Assembly: GCF_021731785.1 (NCBI RefSeq)
Contig: NZ_JAKFWS010000041.1
Span: forward strand, 96,689 to 160,688
Source of the DNA: Methylocystis sp.
GTDB lineage: Bacteria; Pseudomonadota; Alphaproteobacteria; Rhizobiales; Beijerinckiaceae
Direction of reading: 5' to 3'
Length of the DNA: 64,000 nt
Part shown: positions 16,004-24,033 of the stretch, piece after piece
Position numbering within the stretch: the first letter of the stretch is position 1
Layout of the letters: every line of letters starts with the position of its first letter
Made by a program: the position numbers and the translations under genes
The notes under the pieces: generated by a model
The model's input: the letters and a program-made list of their open reading frames with translations, nothing else
Told to the model about the DNA's origin: nothing
Database searches by the model: none

Positions 16004-16788
16004 GCGCCGCCGCCGCTCTTCAAAATCCGCAATCGAACGGCAGGCTTTGGGGCCTCGCTGTGGCGTTCGCCCTGCTTCTGCACGTCGCAGGCGCCGTCGC
16101 CGCTTTTGCAACCTTGCAGGGCGATGACGAGGAGGCGTCCGGCGCGCCGGCGATCGAAATATCTCTCGAGCCGGCAGCGCCTCGCGACGCCGAGGCTGCG
16201 GATCTGCCGCCCGGCTCGGTCGCCGACGAAGCGGCCGCAGCGGCGCCCTCTGCGGCCGCCTCTGAAGCCAAGGAGGTGAAGGAAGAGCGGATCGCCCGGA
16301 CCGAAGCCGAAGACGCCGAACTCACGCACACCACCACCCTGGACAAGCCGGTCGAAGAGGAAAAGAAGGTTCAGGCGCAACCGGTTGTTTCGGCTGAATC
16401 GGCGGCCTCGGAAGCGACGGCGCCGCCTAAATCAGACGTAGAGCAGGTCTCCGACAGACCGGTATCGCCGGTGCAGGGCGCCGACGTTAGAGCGAACGCC
16501 ATCAGGCTGACTTGGCAGAAGGCTCTGCTCTCGCATCTCAACCGCCACAAGCGCTATCCGACCAGCGGCGGCCGTCGGTCGGCGGAAGCGAGCGTCTCAT
16601 TCACGCTCGACAGGCACGGCCATGTCGTCAGCTACAGCATCAAGCGTTCGGCCGGACATCCGGCTTTTGACGATGCGGCGCTTGCAATGATGAAGCGCGC
16701 CGATCCCGTGCCGCCGCCCCCTCCGGCGCTTGCCGACGAAGTGCTGACATTCGAGGTGCCGGTGCAATTTCGCGCCGGCGGAAAATAA
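16000..16788 (+). CDS. tonB: TonB energy transducer
   Basis: A 262-residue protein with one N-terminal membrane helix ('LAVAFALLLHVAGAVAAFAT'), a long acidic, Ala/Pro/Glu-rich periplasmic spacer (about residues 40-160) and a C-terminal TonB domain ('TWQKALLSHLNRHKRYP', 'ASVSFTLDRHGHVVSYSIKRSAGHPAFDDAALAMM'). It is the last gene of the receptor-hydroxylase-exbBD operon, so the operon encodes a dedicated energising system. The spacer is Glu-rich instead of the usual Pro-Lys type. Confidence 0.93.
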   Translation: MSAAAALQNPQSNGRLWGLAVAFALLLHVAGAVAAFATLQGDDEEASGAPAIEISLEPAAPRDAEAADLPPGSVADEAAAAAPSAAASEAKEVKEERIARTEAEDAELTHTTTLDKPVEEEKKVQAQPVVSAESAASEATAPPKSDVEQVSDRPVSPVQGADVRANAIRLTWQKALLSHLNRHKRYPTSGGRRSAEASVSFTLDRHGHVVSYSIKRSAGHPAFDDAALAMMKRADPVPPPPPALADEVLTFEVPVQFRAGGK

Positions 16789-16893
16789 GCGTGCAGCTCG
16801 TTCTATCCTGAGGCAAAGGGCTCGAGCAAATGTTTACGAAGAAGCGCAGCGCATCGAACCGCAAACTTGACCGGCGGTCGCCAGTTCTCCACA

Positions 16894-16925
16894 GCGGCTT
16901 TTGCCGCCAAGCTTTTCTGTTTGTT
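16894..16925 (+). terminator. Weak terminator candidate after tonB
   Basis: A short GCGGC-TTTT-GCCGC hairpin about 105 bases after the tonB stop is followed by the T-rich CAAGCTTTTCTGTTTGTT. The stem is only five pairs and the T-run is broken, so this is a tentative end for the iron-uptake operon. Confidence 0.3.
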
Positions 16926-16993
16926 AAAAAATTTAGAGGATTGTCGGAACCGATGTTCGAATCACAGCTTCAATAGGCCATGTGGAGGGCGCC

Positions 16994-17194
16994 ATGTCGC
17001 CACATGAAAAGCGAGCAACGTGTACAGAGGCGGCAATGAGAGGACTTCAGGTGCAGGGCGACGGGCTCGATCTCGAGCGAAGCGTTAAGTCGCTTGGCGA
17101 ACAGCTTAGACGGCAGTTTTCCGATATCGCTTCTGAACCGCTGCCCGAAGTTATGCTCGTTCTCTTGGAGAAGCTGAGCGGAGTGGCGAAGTGA
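16994..17194 (+). CDS. NepR-like anti-sigma factor
   Basis: A 66-residue protein whose second half has the NepR pattern: 'SLGEQLRRQFSDIASEPLPEVMLVLLEKL', matching the family form IGxxLRxxYxxxxxEPxPxxxxxLLxxL. NepR binds the sigma factor EcfG and releases it when the response regulator PhyR is phosphorylated. The usual partners ecfG and phyR are not in the window, so this would be an extra copy. I start at ATG 16994, with GGAGGG four bases before it. A GGAAC element at 16946-16950 could be a -35 of the EcfG type, but its -10 (GCTT) is poor. Confidence 0.6.
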   Translation: MSPHEKRATCTEAAMRGLQVQGDGLDLERSVKSLGEQLRRQFSDIASEPLPEVMLVLLEKLSGVAK

Positions 17195-17211
17195 GATAAG
17201 CGCAACGCAAC

Positions 17212-17403
17212 TCAGCGCGTCTTGCCGTAACGATCGGCGCCATCCAATTTTGCGAGCAGGTCTTTGAGATCCTCCGGCGCCGGCTTCAAGATCAGGTCGA
17301 GATAGAGAAGGGAGAAGCGCTTTTCGAGCGCTTCGCGCAACGAGCGTCGAAGCAGCGCCTTCTTGCCCTCCTGCGAGCCGGTTCCCGGTGACGCGATTGT
17401 CAT
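17212..17403 (-). CDS. Small NepR-like protein, second gene of an EcfG-type operon
   Basis: A 63-residue protein with a helical segment resembling the NepR core: 'LREALEKRFSLLYLDLILKPAPEDLKDLLAKLD'. The Leu spacing and the P-x-P-[DE] turn followed by LxDLLxxLD fit, but the opening glycine is missing. Its ATG overlaps the stop of the 62-residue gene upstream (ATGA), so the two are translationally coupled. It is convergent with the other NepR-like gene. It may be a divergent anti-sigma factor or a decoy. The family call needs a profile search. Confidence 0.45.
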   Translation of the reverse strand: MTIASPGTGSQEGKKALLRRSLREALEKRFSLLYLDLILKPAPEDLKDLLAKLDGADRYGKTR

Positions 17404-17588
17404 GACGCGCGTTCGACCTCTTTGAAGAGAGACCGCCAGTTGGAAGGTCCTTCGCGTGCGTCTTTGCCCGAGAAGGTGCGTTCAGGAGATTGGTCGGCAA
17501 ATCGAAACGACTCGCCGCCTCGGACCAATCGTGACCTGCCGCGCTTCGCGCGATATTCGATGATGAACGGGCGAACGACTTTCTTCAT
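17400..17588 (-). CDS. Small basic protein of unknown function, first gene of an EcfG-type operon
   Basis: A 62-residue protein beginning 'MKKVVRPFIIEYRAKRGRSR' and ending 'SNWRSLFKEVERAS'. The start at 17588 is preferred because the track start at 17624 falls within the -10 of a perfect EcfG-type promoter; GAAGG lies eight bases upstream of 17588. Proteins with a similar '[RK]PF[IV][VI]E' opening and a C-terminal W-x-x-[LIF] segment occur in rhizobia, from memory, without known function. Coupling to the NepR-like gene suggests a role in the general stress response. Confidence 0.6.
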   Translation of the reverse strand: MKKVVRPFIIEYRAKRGRSRLVRGGESFRFADQSPERTFSGKDAREGPSNWRSLFKEVERAS

Positions 17589-17622
17589 GGACGAGCCTTC
17601 GTCTTGCGTGCGGACAACGATC

Positions 17623-17647
17623 AACGATTATGCGACGCAAATGTTCC
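17623..17647 (-). promoter_or_regulatory. Sigma-EcfG-type promoter upstream of the small NepR-like operon
   Basis: On the minus strand the sequence reads GGAAC-N16-CGTT, an exact match to the alphaproteobacterial EcfG consensus (GGAAC-N16-17-CGTT). The -10 ends 35 bases before ATG 17588. The match also decides the start codon, because the longer ORF would begin within the promoter. Confidence 0.7.
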
Positions 17648-17713
17648 GGTTCTTCAAAGTCGGAAAGAATGCGCGCGCTCATCTGCAAATTTCAAGAAAG
17701 AATACGCAAACTT

Positions 17714-17747
17714 AAAAAAAGAATGCCGGCGAGTTTGACTCGCCGGC
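17714..17747 (-). terminator. Intrinsic terminator of csbD
   Basis: A perfect nine-pair stem GCCGGCGAG/CTCGCCGGC with a five-base loop is followed on the minus strand by ATTCTTTTTTT. It begins about 20 bases after the csbD stop. Confidence 0.85.
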
Positions 17748-17768
17748 GTAGGCAATGAAGCGTCGGCG

Positions 17769-17966
17769 CTAGTGGCGCGACATCCAGTCGTCGATCTGCT
17801 CTTTGGCCTTGTCCTTCGCCAAGCCGTAACGCTCCTGGATCACGCCTTCGAGCTGCTCGCGGTTGCCATTGATGCGGGCAATGTCATCATCGGTGAGCTT
17901 GCCCCACTGCTCCCTCACATTGCCCTTGAATTTTTTCCAGTTTCCTTCGATCGTATCCCAGTTCAT
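17769..17966 (-). CDS. CsbD family stress protein
   Basis: A 65-residue hydrophilic protein of the CsbD family: 'MNWDTIEGNWKKFKGNVREQWGKLTDDD' and 'EQLEGVIQERYGLAKDKAKEQIDDW'. The track start at 18209 is wrong; ATG 17966 has a perfect AGGAGG seven bases upstream. CsbD-like proteins are typical members of general stress regulons, though their biochemical role is unknown. An EcfG-like promoter lies upstream and a strong terminator downstream, so it is a single-gene transcript. Confidence 0.93.
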   Translation of the reverse strand: MNWDTIEGNWKKFKGNVREQWGKLTDDDIARINGNREQLEGVIQERYGLAKDKAKEQIDDWMSRH

Positions 17967-18314
17967 GGATTCCTCCTTATCAGGAAACGGCCGCAATCGC
18001 GGCGTACGCCTTGGAAAGCGAGCCCGGGCCTGACTTTCACGTCCGATTAACCCTTCGCTCGCGCAGATGTTCCATGTCGACTTGCGCGCGCGCTCACATT
18101 TAAGGTTTCGCACGGCGCGGGACCTCTGCCGTAGCCTGTTCGCCAAGCTCGAGAGCGCTTGGGCATTGCAGCGCAATGTGAGCCGCTCATTGGGCTCGAA
18201 GCGAAGCAACCAAATAAAGCGCGTGGCGACTGACCGCTACGTCGTTGGCCCCGTTGCCTGCGACATCCGAAACCGATCGGCGAGGGCGTGTCTTTGAGCG
18301 GGCCTAAGCTGATC
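17967..18314. other. Intergenic stretch between csbD and the respiratory operon
   Basis: About 350 bases that hold the csbD promoter (18049-18073). The 76-residue plus ORF at 18067-18297 lacks a ribosome-binding site and any motif and is probably spurious. No clear terminator for the minus-strand respiratory operon ending at 18315 was seen. Confidence 0.4.
18049..18073 (-). promoter_or_regulatory. EcfG-like promoter upstream of csbD
   Basis: The minus strand reads GGAAC-N16-GGTT, one base away from the GGAAC-N16-CGTT consensus. The -10 lies about 83 bases before the csbD start. The same spacing is used by the exact match at 17623-17647, supporting a shared stress sigma factor. Confidence 0.5.
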
Positions 18315-18608
18315 CTAAGGCGTTATGTTGATCGTGAGATAAAGCGTGCGCGTCAGCGGGTCGAGGCTGCCGAGGCCCAGAAGGATGATGAGCCAAAGCG
18401 CCGCAGCGGCGGCGAACAGCCAGACGGTCGCGCCCTCTTGACCGAGGTCCATGAATCCGACCGCGGCGACGCCCACCATCGTCGCCGCGACGATCGCGAC
18501 GCCGCCGCGTCCCCAACCCGGAAAGGCGAACGTCGCCGCGAGTTCTGCGGCGAGAAGCGCAAACATCAGCGACGCGACCGCGACAAGACGAACAATGACC
18601 GCCGTCAT
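18315..18608 (-). CDS. Cytochrome c oxidase subunit IV-like protein (caa3 type)
   Basis: A 97-residue protein with three membrane helices ('VIVRLVAVASLMFALLAAELAATFAF', 'GVAIVAATMVGVAAVGFMDL', 'VWLFAAAAALWLIILLGLGSLDPLTR'). The ATG at 18608 overlaps the stop of subunit III (ATGA). The last helix with 'LGSLDPLTR' resembles subunit IV of caa3-type oxidases (CoxD/CtaF). It is the last gene of the act-cox operon. The track start at 18653 adds residues inside subunit III and is rejected. Confidence 0.75.
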   Translation of the reverse strand: MTAVIVRLVAVASLMFALLAAELAATFAFPGWGRGGVAIVAATMVGVAAVGFMDLGQEGATVWLFAAAAALWLIILLGLGSLDPLTRTLYLTINITP

Positions 18609-19246
18609 GACGCGCGTCCTATGAGATAGATGAGCGGAAACAGGACGAGCCAAATGATATCGATAAAGGTCCAGTAGAGCCCCACGACACGGACCGGACT
18701 ATGGCGCTCGGCGGTAAACCGTTCGGCTTGGAAGATGATCCAGGCAACCAGCCCAAGTCCGACGACAAGATGCAGGCCATGAAGGGCCGTGCCGAAAAAG
18801 TAAAAGGCGAAGAACAGTTGAGCGCCGCTTCTGGCCGGCCCATGAATTGCGAAATTTGGGCCGGGAAACAGACCTTCCTTAAGGTCCATTCGCCATTCGA
18901 CTCCAAATTTGAGACCGATGAAAGCGGCGCCGAGCGCCCAAGCGATCGCCAGCCATATGACCATGCCGCGACGGCTTCCGAATGCGATACAGGCCAGCCC
19001 GACGCTATAAGTGAAACTGCTCGCGAGCAGTAGCCCGGTGTTGGTCAAACCGATCATCAGCGCCGTGTGTCGACTGCCGGCGTCGAATGCGCTCGGATCG
19101 GCATGACGCGCATAGATCCACGAAAGGAAGATCGGACCAAAGAACAGCGCCTCGGTCGCGAGAAAAAGCCACATCCCGGAAATCGCCGCTTCATGCTGAC
19201 GTTCGGCGCTTCCGAATTGGAATTCATGAGCCTCGGCGTCACTCAT
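18605..19246 (-). CDS. Cytochrome c oxidase subunit III
   Basis: A 213-residue, five-helix subunit III of the haem-copper oxidase family: '[24 protein letters not shown]' is the standard first helix with its conserved Glu, followed by '[24 protein letters not shown]', the '[21 protein letters not shown]' segment and the C-terminal '[22 protein letters not shown]'. It stabilises subunit I. It overlaps the subunit I gene by eight bases. It is shorter than mitochondrial-type subunit III (seven helices), as expected for caa3 and quinol-oxidase-type enzymes. Confidence 0.92.
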   Translation of the reverse strand: MSDAEAHEFQFGSAERQHEAAISGMWLFLATEALFFGPIFLSWIYARHADPSAFDAGSRHTALMIGLTNTGLLLASSFTYSVGLACIAFGSRRGMVIWLAIAWALGAAFIGLKFGVEWRMDLKEGLFPGPNFAIHGPARSGAQLFFAFYFFGTALHGLHLVVGLGLVAWIIFQAERFTAERHSPVRVVGLYWTFIDIIWLVLFPLIYLIGRAS

Positions 19247-20852
19247 GGTTGACGGTCTCCGCCTGCCTGTACTGGTAAGGCTCTTCCGTTACGATCGGCG
19301 TTACGGCGAAATTTTCCGTTGGCGGAGGAGAAGGCGTCGTCCATTCGAGGCCGGTCGCTCCCCAAGGATTGGCCGACGCGCGTTCGCCATAGAACAGCGA
19401 CCAGGTGAGATAGCCGAGCGGCAAAATATAGCCGACCGCAAGCGTCAAAGCGCCTGCGGAAGACAGCAGGTTCAGCGCTTCGAAATGTTGCGGATACGCA
19501 AAATAGCGCCTCGGCATGCCGAGATAGCCAAGCAGGAACTGCGGAAAGAAGGTGAGGTTGAACCCGACGAATATGATGATTGCGCCGGCGCGGCCCCACA
19601 TCTCAGGATAAAGACGCCCGGTCATTTTCGGCCACCAGAAATGAATGCCGGCGAAATAGGCCGAAACCATGCCGCCCACCATCACATAATGGAAATGCGC
19701 CACGACGAAATAAGTTTGCGTGAGATGGACATCGGCGGCGAGCGCCGCGAGGAAGAGGCCCGTCAGACCGCCTGTCGTAAACAGCCCGATGAAGCCGATG
19801 GCGTAAAGCATCGGCGCGTCGAAATGGATGTAGCCCTTATGCATCGTGCCGATCCAATTGAAGACTTTGATCGCCGATGGCACCGCAACCATATAGCTGA
19901 GCAATGAAAAGACGAGCGCCGAAAAGAGCGACGTTCCCGCCACAAACATGTGATGGCCCCAGACGAGAAAGCCGATGACGGCGATCGCGATGCTCGCCCA
20001 GACGACGAATTTATAACCGAACAGCTCCTTGCGAGAGAACGCGGGAATGATTTCGCTGATGACGCCGAAGCCGGGAAGGATCATCACATAGACGGCAGGA
20101 TGCGAATAGAACCAGAAGAGATGCTGAAACAGCAGCGGATCGCCGCCGATCTTCGGATCGAACACGCCGATCCCGAAGATGCGTTCGAATGCGAGCAGCA
20201 GCAGGGTCATCGCGAGCACGGGCGTCGCGAGGACGAGAATGACGCTGGTTGCGTAAAGCGACCACAAGAAAACCGGCATCCTGTACCAGGTCATGCCCGG
20301 CGCCCGGAGCTTGTGTATGGTGACGATGAAATTGAGTCCGGTTGCGATCGACGAAAACCCAGCGATAAAGATGGCGACGACCGCCGCAATCACATGTCCC
20401 TTGGAGTAGAACGACGTCAGCGGCGTATAAAATGTCCAGCCGGTGTCGACGCCTCCGCCCACGACCGCATAGAGCGCGACGACGCCCGCGACCATGAACA
20501 GATACCAGCTCAGCAGATTGAGCCGTGGAAAGGCAAGGTCGCGCGCGCCGAGCATCAGCGGCGCCAGGAAATTGCCCAGCGTCACCGGCACGGCTGGAAC
20601 AAGGAAGAACCAGACCATCAATATGCCATGCATCGAAAAGAGCCGATTATAGGTCTCCGCCGACCCGATCAGTCCCTTCGGAGAGAGCAGGTTGTAGCGG
20701 ATGAGAAAGGCCGCAAATCCGCCGACGAAGAAAAAGAAGGTTATGGCTCCGATGTAGAGAATTGCGATGCGCTTGTGATCGGTGGTGAACAGCCAGCTGC
20801 GCAATGTATGGCCGTCGTCCAGATAAGAGGCCGGAGCCGCCGAAGGGTTCAT
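19239..20852 (-). CDS. Cytochrome c oxidase subunit I, A2-type haem-copper oxidase
   Basis: A 537-residue, 12-helix catalytic subunit. The CuB/active-site helix reads '[17 protein letters not shown]': the Glu of A1-type oxidases (HPEVY) is replaced by Ala and preceded by Tyr-Ser, the signature of the A2 family found in caa3 enzymes. Other ligands are in 'WGHHMF' (CuB histidines) and '[12 protein letters not shown]' (haem a3 and a ligands). The enzyme reduces O2 to water while pumping protons. It overlaps the subunit II gene by four bases (ATGA). Confidence 0.95.
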   Translation of the reverse strand: MNPSAAPASYLDDGHTLRSWLFTTDHKRIAILYIGAITFFFFVGGFAAFLIRYNLLSPKGLIGSAETYNRLFSMHGILMVWFFLVPAVPVTLGNFLAPLMLGARDLAFPRLNLLSWYLFMVAGVVALYAVVGGGVDTGWTFYTPLTSFYSKGHVIAAVVAIFIAGFSSIATGLNFIVTIHKLRAPGMTWYRMPVFLWSLYATSVILVLATPVLAMTLLLLAFERIFGIGVFDPKIGGDPLLFQHLFWFYSHPAVYVMILPGFGVISEIIPAFSRKELFGYKFVVWASIAIAVIGFLVWGHHMFVAGTSLFSALVFSLLSYMVAVPSAIKVFNWIGTMHKGYIHFDAPMLYAIGFIGLFTTGGLTGLFLAALAADVHLTQTYFVVAHFHYVMVGGMVSAYFAGIHFWWPKMTGRLYPEMWGRAGAIIIFVGFNLTFFPQFLLGYLGMPRRYFAYPQHFEALNLLSSAGALTLAVGYILPLGYLTWSLFYGERASANPWGATGLEWTTPSPPPTENFAVTPIVTEEPYQYRQAETVNHE

Positions 20853-21811
20853 GTCCGGCTCCCGGACTTAAGCGACTTGATGTAGGCGATGAGCCGCAGC
20901 ACGTTCTCCTCGCTGATCTGGCCTGAAAAGGATGGCATGATCTGCGGATAGCCGGCGATCGGCATTTTGTCGGGCGTCAGAAGACAGTCGCGGATGAATT
21001 TTTCATCAGCCGTTACGGTCGCGCCGGTTTGCAGCTTGACCGAACGGCCCAACAGCCCCGCCAAGGCGGGCGCGCTGACGCCCGTCGTCGCGGGCGATCC
21101 GCCGACGCCACCTTCGCCGTGACAGCCGCTGCATCCATGCGCCGTAAAGAGCGCCTTGCCGGCGGCCGCCATATCTTCGCGCTGGCCAGGCGCGGCGCCG
21201 CCCGCGAGCCAGGTTTCGAATTCGGGCTGCGACATCGCGACGACTTCGCCGCTCATCGAATAATGGCCGACCCCGCAGAGCTGGGTGCAGAAGAGTTCAT
21301 AGGTTCCTGGCGTTTCGACCTGAAACCAAAGAGACTCATAGCGTCCAGGAAGTACGTCGTGCTTGATGCGAAAGGCCGGAATGGAAAAATCATGAATGAC
21401 GTCTTCCGACGTCATCACAAGTTGAATCGGGCGGTTGATCGGAACGTGTAGCGCGTTGATCTCCCGCTGACCGCCCTGATGTTCGACCTTCCACATCCAT
21501 TGCTTGCCGATGACATAGATCTGCAAGGCGTCCGCAGGCGGCTGGAAAAGGCGCACGTAAAGATCGCCGCCCCAGATAAACAATACGAAAAAGACCGCCA
21601 ACGTCGCCGCGGTCCAGCTGATCTCGAAACGCCAGGTCTTTCGCCCCGGCGCGCCGCGATAAACGCCGCTGTCGGCCCGATATCGAACGACGTAGAGAAG
21701 GATGAGCCCAAAGACGAGGGCGAGAACGGCGCATGACACCAGTACCAGCGCGAGGATCAGGAAGTCGACTTCACGCCCCTCAACCGTTGCGCTTGGCAAA
21801 TAACCGTTCAT
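20849..21811 (-). CDS. Cytochrome c oxidase subunit II fused to cytochrome c (caa3 type)
   Basis: A 320-residue protein starting at ATG 21811 (ATGA overlap with the SCO gene; the track start at 21943 lies inside that gene). Two membrane helices ('[19 protein letters not shown]', '[19 protein letters not shown]') precede the CuA domain with '[12 protein letters not shown]', the C-x3-C-x3-H-x2-M copper ligand set. The C-terminal ~90 residues are a cytochrome c with one haem site ('CSGCH') and the axial Met in 'MPSFSGQ'. The fused haem makes this a caa3 oxidase and can take electrons directly from the Act complex encoded upstream. Confidence 0.95.
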   Translation of the reverse strand: MNGYLPSATVEGREVDFLILALVLVSCAVLALVFGLILLYVVRYRADSGVYRGAPGRKTWRFEISWTAATLAVFFVLFIWGGDLYVRLFQPPADALQIYVIGKQWMWKVEHQGGQREINALHVPINRPIQLVMTSEDVIHDFSIPAFRIKHDVLPGRYESLWFQVETPGTYELFCTQLCGVGHYSMSGEVVAMSQPEFETWLAGGAAPGQREDMAAAGKALFTAHGCSGCHGEGGVGGSPATTGVSAPALAGLLGRSVKLQTGATVTADEKFIRDCLLTPDKMPIAGYPQIMPSFSGQISEENVLRLIAYIKSLKSGSRT

Positions 21812-22590
21812 GCGCGAGCGCCCTTTCGGAACTCGCGATAAATCATTGTCGCAAGCACAAGCGCCATAACGACGGCGCCGAGGCGAATTAATTTGATGAT
21901 CGCGAATGTGTATTGGCCCGTCGTCGAGTCGAAATCGAAGCAAAGCAGAAGCGCGGGCGAGGCGCGCGCCGTGACGTCCCCGGCTGCAGCGACCTGAACC
22001 GCCTTGCTTAGTTCGCCAGGGGCCGACCCGATGGCGGAGAGGTAGCCGGAAACGACTCCGCTCGGCGTCACCACAACCGCGCCGATCGGGTGAATGAATG
22101 TCTGGGGCTGCGCGCCCTCGCGATAGCGATAACCGACAGCCTCCGCGAGCGCGCGAATGTCGTCCGGCTTTCCGGTAAGGTAATAAAATCCCTCGGCCGT
22201 CCCGTTGGGCGCCACCGCGGCAAAGTCGGCGTCACGCGCATGTCGCGCGGCGTCGGCGTTTTCAGTAGCATCGATGCTGACCGCGACGAACAGATAGTCT
22301 GCGCCCGCCGACAGTCCCGCTTTTTGCGCGGCGCGCAATAAGGTCAGCCGGGTCGCTCCGCAGAGCTTTTCGCAGTGAAAATAGCCGAGCACGAGAAGGA
22401 GCGGCGCATGATTAAGCAACTCACCAATGCCAACGTCTCCACCATCGGCGTCGATGAATGCGCTTTTTGACGGAAGGCGCGCGCCTTGCTTCTGCTCGTA
22501 TGCAATCCCCGCTAAGTCGGGCGTCCGTTGCGCATGGGCCGGAAAGCTGTCGAGAAGCAGCAATGCCATCAGCGTAAGAAGCAGCTTCAT
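21808..22590 (-). CDS. SCO1/SenC family copper chaperone
   Basis: A 260-residue SCO protein with a signal peptide ('MKLLLTLMALLLLDSFPAHA'), the copper-binding 'FHCEKLCGAT' (C-x3-C), the distal His in 'FIHPIGAVVVT', and a C-terminal membrane helix ('LIRLGAVVMALVLATMIY'). SCO proteins deliver copper to the CuA site of subunit II, whose gene follows with a four-base overlap. I start at ATG 22590 because AGGAG lies seven bases upstream, while ATG 22596 is one base from it. The upstream ORF runs 170 bases into this gene in another frame. Confidence 0.92.
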   Translation of the reverse strand: MKLLLTLMALLLLDSFPAHAQRTPDLAGIAYEQKQGARLPSKSAFIDADGGDVGIGELLNHAPLLLVLGYFHCEKLCGATRLTLLRAAQKAGLSAGADYLFVAVSIDATENADAARHARDADFAAVAPNGTAEGFYYLTGKPDDIRALAEAVGYRYREGAQPQTFIHPIGAVVVTPSGVVSGYLSAIGSAPGELSKAVQVAAAGDVTARASPALLLCFDFDSTTGQYTFAIIKLIRLGAVVMALVLATMIYREFRKGARA

Positions 22591-22999
22591 CCGCATTCTC
22601 CTTTAGCGGCCGAGATGGGAGCGGCGGCGCGGGCGGAGCGCGCGGCCAGTCTGCAATTCCTTCTTTTGCGATCATTCGCATCGCGGTCGCGATCGGAATA
22701 TGCGCCGCGCCCTCCCCCTGATCGATCCAGCCGGCGCTGTTCAAGCGGGCCAATTCGCGCCGGTGGAAGTCCGCCATATCCTCCGCCGGGTCTGTCTGGA
22801 GCCGCGGCTCGGGGTACGGCGGGAGCGGCAGATGGATCGTCCGGTCGATCAGGGCGCCGGGAAAGAGCGCCCATGTGAGAAAGGAAAGAAAAATGACGGC
22901 GAGAATCGTTGATGCGAAGCCGATGCCGATGAATCGGCCGCTGATGTCGCTGGCTTCGTCCGAAGCTGGAGCAAGGTCTTTTTCTTGCATTGCGCTCAC
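22421..22999 (-). CDS. Single-span membrane protein between actF and SCO, with an overlong 3' end
   Basis: A 192-residue ORF starting at GTG 22999, which overlaps the actF stop (GTGA). It has one membrane helix ('FASTILAVIFLSFLTWALF') and a soluble part with 'ARLNSAGWIDQGEGAAHIPIATAMRMIA', a segment seen in small proteins of such oxidase clusters. The last ~58 residues ('ADEAASYADG' to 'WWRRWHW') overlap the SCO signal-peptide codons in another frame and look non-biological. A TAA in the +1 frame lies just before the SCO ribosome-binding site, so a one-base frameshift near 22610-22650 is possible. Function is unknown; assembly of the oxidase is a guess. Confidence 0.65.
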   Translation of the reverse strand: MSAMQEKDLAPASDEASDISGRFIGIGFASTILAVIFLSFLTWALFPGALIDRTIHLPLPPYPEPRLQTDPAEDMADFHRRELARLNSAGWIDQGEGAAHIPIATAMRMIAKEGIADWPRAPPAPPLPSRPLKENADEAASYADGIAASRQLSGPCATDARLSGDCIRAEARRAPSVKKRIHRRRWWRRWHW

Positions 23000-24033
23000 G
23001 CCTCAATCCAATTCGAAATTTGCTTTCTCCCGCGCGCGACGAGCAAACTCGTGCAAGCCATGGCCACCAAGGCTGAAAGCGTAAGCAGTGCGATCATCCC
23101 TGAATTAGCGCCGGCAAATGGCGCGACCAGCCAGAATTGATCAAGAATTCCACCTGCAATGATCGACGCCGCGGCAAATCCAACGGCACGTCGCGAACGT
23201 TGGGCCGCGGAGGAAAGCAGCGTGAAAAAAGGCGCAACGAAATGCGTGAGGACGATAAGTCCGCCGATGACTCGCCATCCCTGACGCCAGCGCGGAAGAT
23301 ACCAGGCTGCCTCGTGCGGAAGGTCGGACTGCCAGACGATCAGCAGCTGCATGAAGGCGAGATAGCTCCACAGAATGACGAAGGCGAGCAGCAGGCGCGC
23401 AAGTTGACGCAAGGCCTCGGGGTCTGGCGCCGACGAGAAGAGCAGCGCCAGCGCCGCGATGGAGAGGGACAGCGCGCCGATCTCGCTGATCTGGACGAGA
23501 CCAAATATGCTGGACGCGAAAGTCGGCTCGAGCGACATGATGGCGTCGATGGCTGCAAATGTCGTCGTCAGCGCAAGAAGAATGAGCGCAGGCGGCGCAA
23601 GACGGGCAAGCTCGTTGGCGTTTTCGGCGGCGCGCGTGACGAGCACGGCCAGAACGAGCCAGATCAGCAGATAGATCACGCCGCGCAGAACGAATGCGGG
23701 GCCGTTAAGATAGAGCGCATTGTCGACTTGCGCCGCGCCGGCCTGGAGCCAAGGATACAAGCGGTGCGCGGTCAACGCGTAGGGAATGACGAACAGGGGG
23801 ATAAGAAACACGCTGCGCACCCCCGCAGCGAGCGCGTGATGAGCGGCTTTTCCCCAACGGCCGCCTGTAAGGGCGTGAATCAGCATCAAGGCCATGGCGC
23901 CGAGCGGCCAGGCGATCCAGACGCTCAGCGCGGCAAGCCAGCCAAAGCCAAAGAGTTTCGGCGCCAACGCCCAGCCAAGGGCGACTCCGCCATATCCGAT
24001 CGCGCCCGCCAAAACTGCAAACATAAGGATCAT
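22996..24033 (-). CDS. actF: ActF, membrane subunit of alternative complex III
   Basis: A 345-residue, ten-helix membrane protein related to NrfD/ActC ('LMLIHALTGGRWGKAAHHALAAG', 'LEPTFASSIFGLVQISEIGALSLS', 'LPRWRQGWRVIGGLIVLTHFVAPFF'). ATG 24033 overlaps the actE stop (ATGA); the 536-residue track ORF extends far into actE in a wrong frame. ActF is one of the two quinol-side membrane subunits of alternative complex III, which oxidises quinol and passes electrons to a cytochrome c or directly to an oxidase. Confidence 0.9.
   Translation of the reverse strand: MILMFAVLAGAIGYGGVALGWALAPKLFGFGWLAALSVWIAWPLGAMALMLIHALTGGRWGKAAHHALAAGVRSVFLIPLFVIPYALTAHRLYPWLQAGAAQVDNALYLNGPAFVLRGVIYLLIWLVLAVLVTRAAENANELARLAPPALILLALTTTFAAIDAIMSLEPTFASSIFGLVQISEIGALSLSIAALALLFSSAPDPEALRQLARLLLAFVILWSYLAFMQLLIVWQSDLPHEAAWYLPRWRQGWRVIGGLIVLTHFVAPFFTLLSSAAQRSRRAVGFAAASIIAGGILDQFWLVAPFAGANSGMIALLTLSALVAMACTSLLVARGRKQISNWIEA

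Noticed and set aside
14771-16111. 446-residue minus-strand ORF across exbB-exbD
   Set aside because: It is a shadow of the well-supported exbB and exbD genes on the plus strand; its composition is Arg-rich and it has no family motif.
16946-16970. EcfG promoter for the first NepR-like gene
   Set aside because: GGAAC is present, but the -10 reads GCTT instead of CGTT at the N16 spacing, so it is mentioned only in the gene entry.
18067-18297. 76-residue plus ORF between csbD and the respiratory operon
   Set aside because: No ribosome-binding site, no motif, and it overlaps the EcfG-like promoter of csbD.
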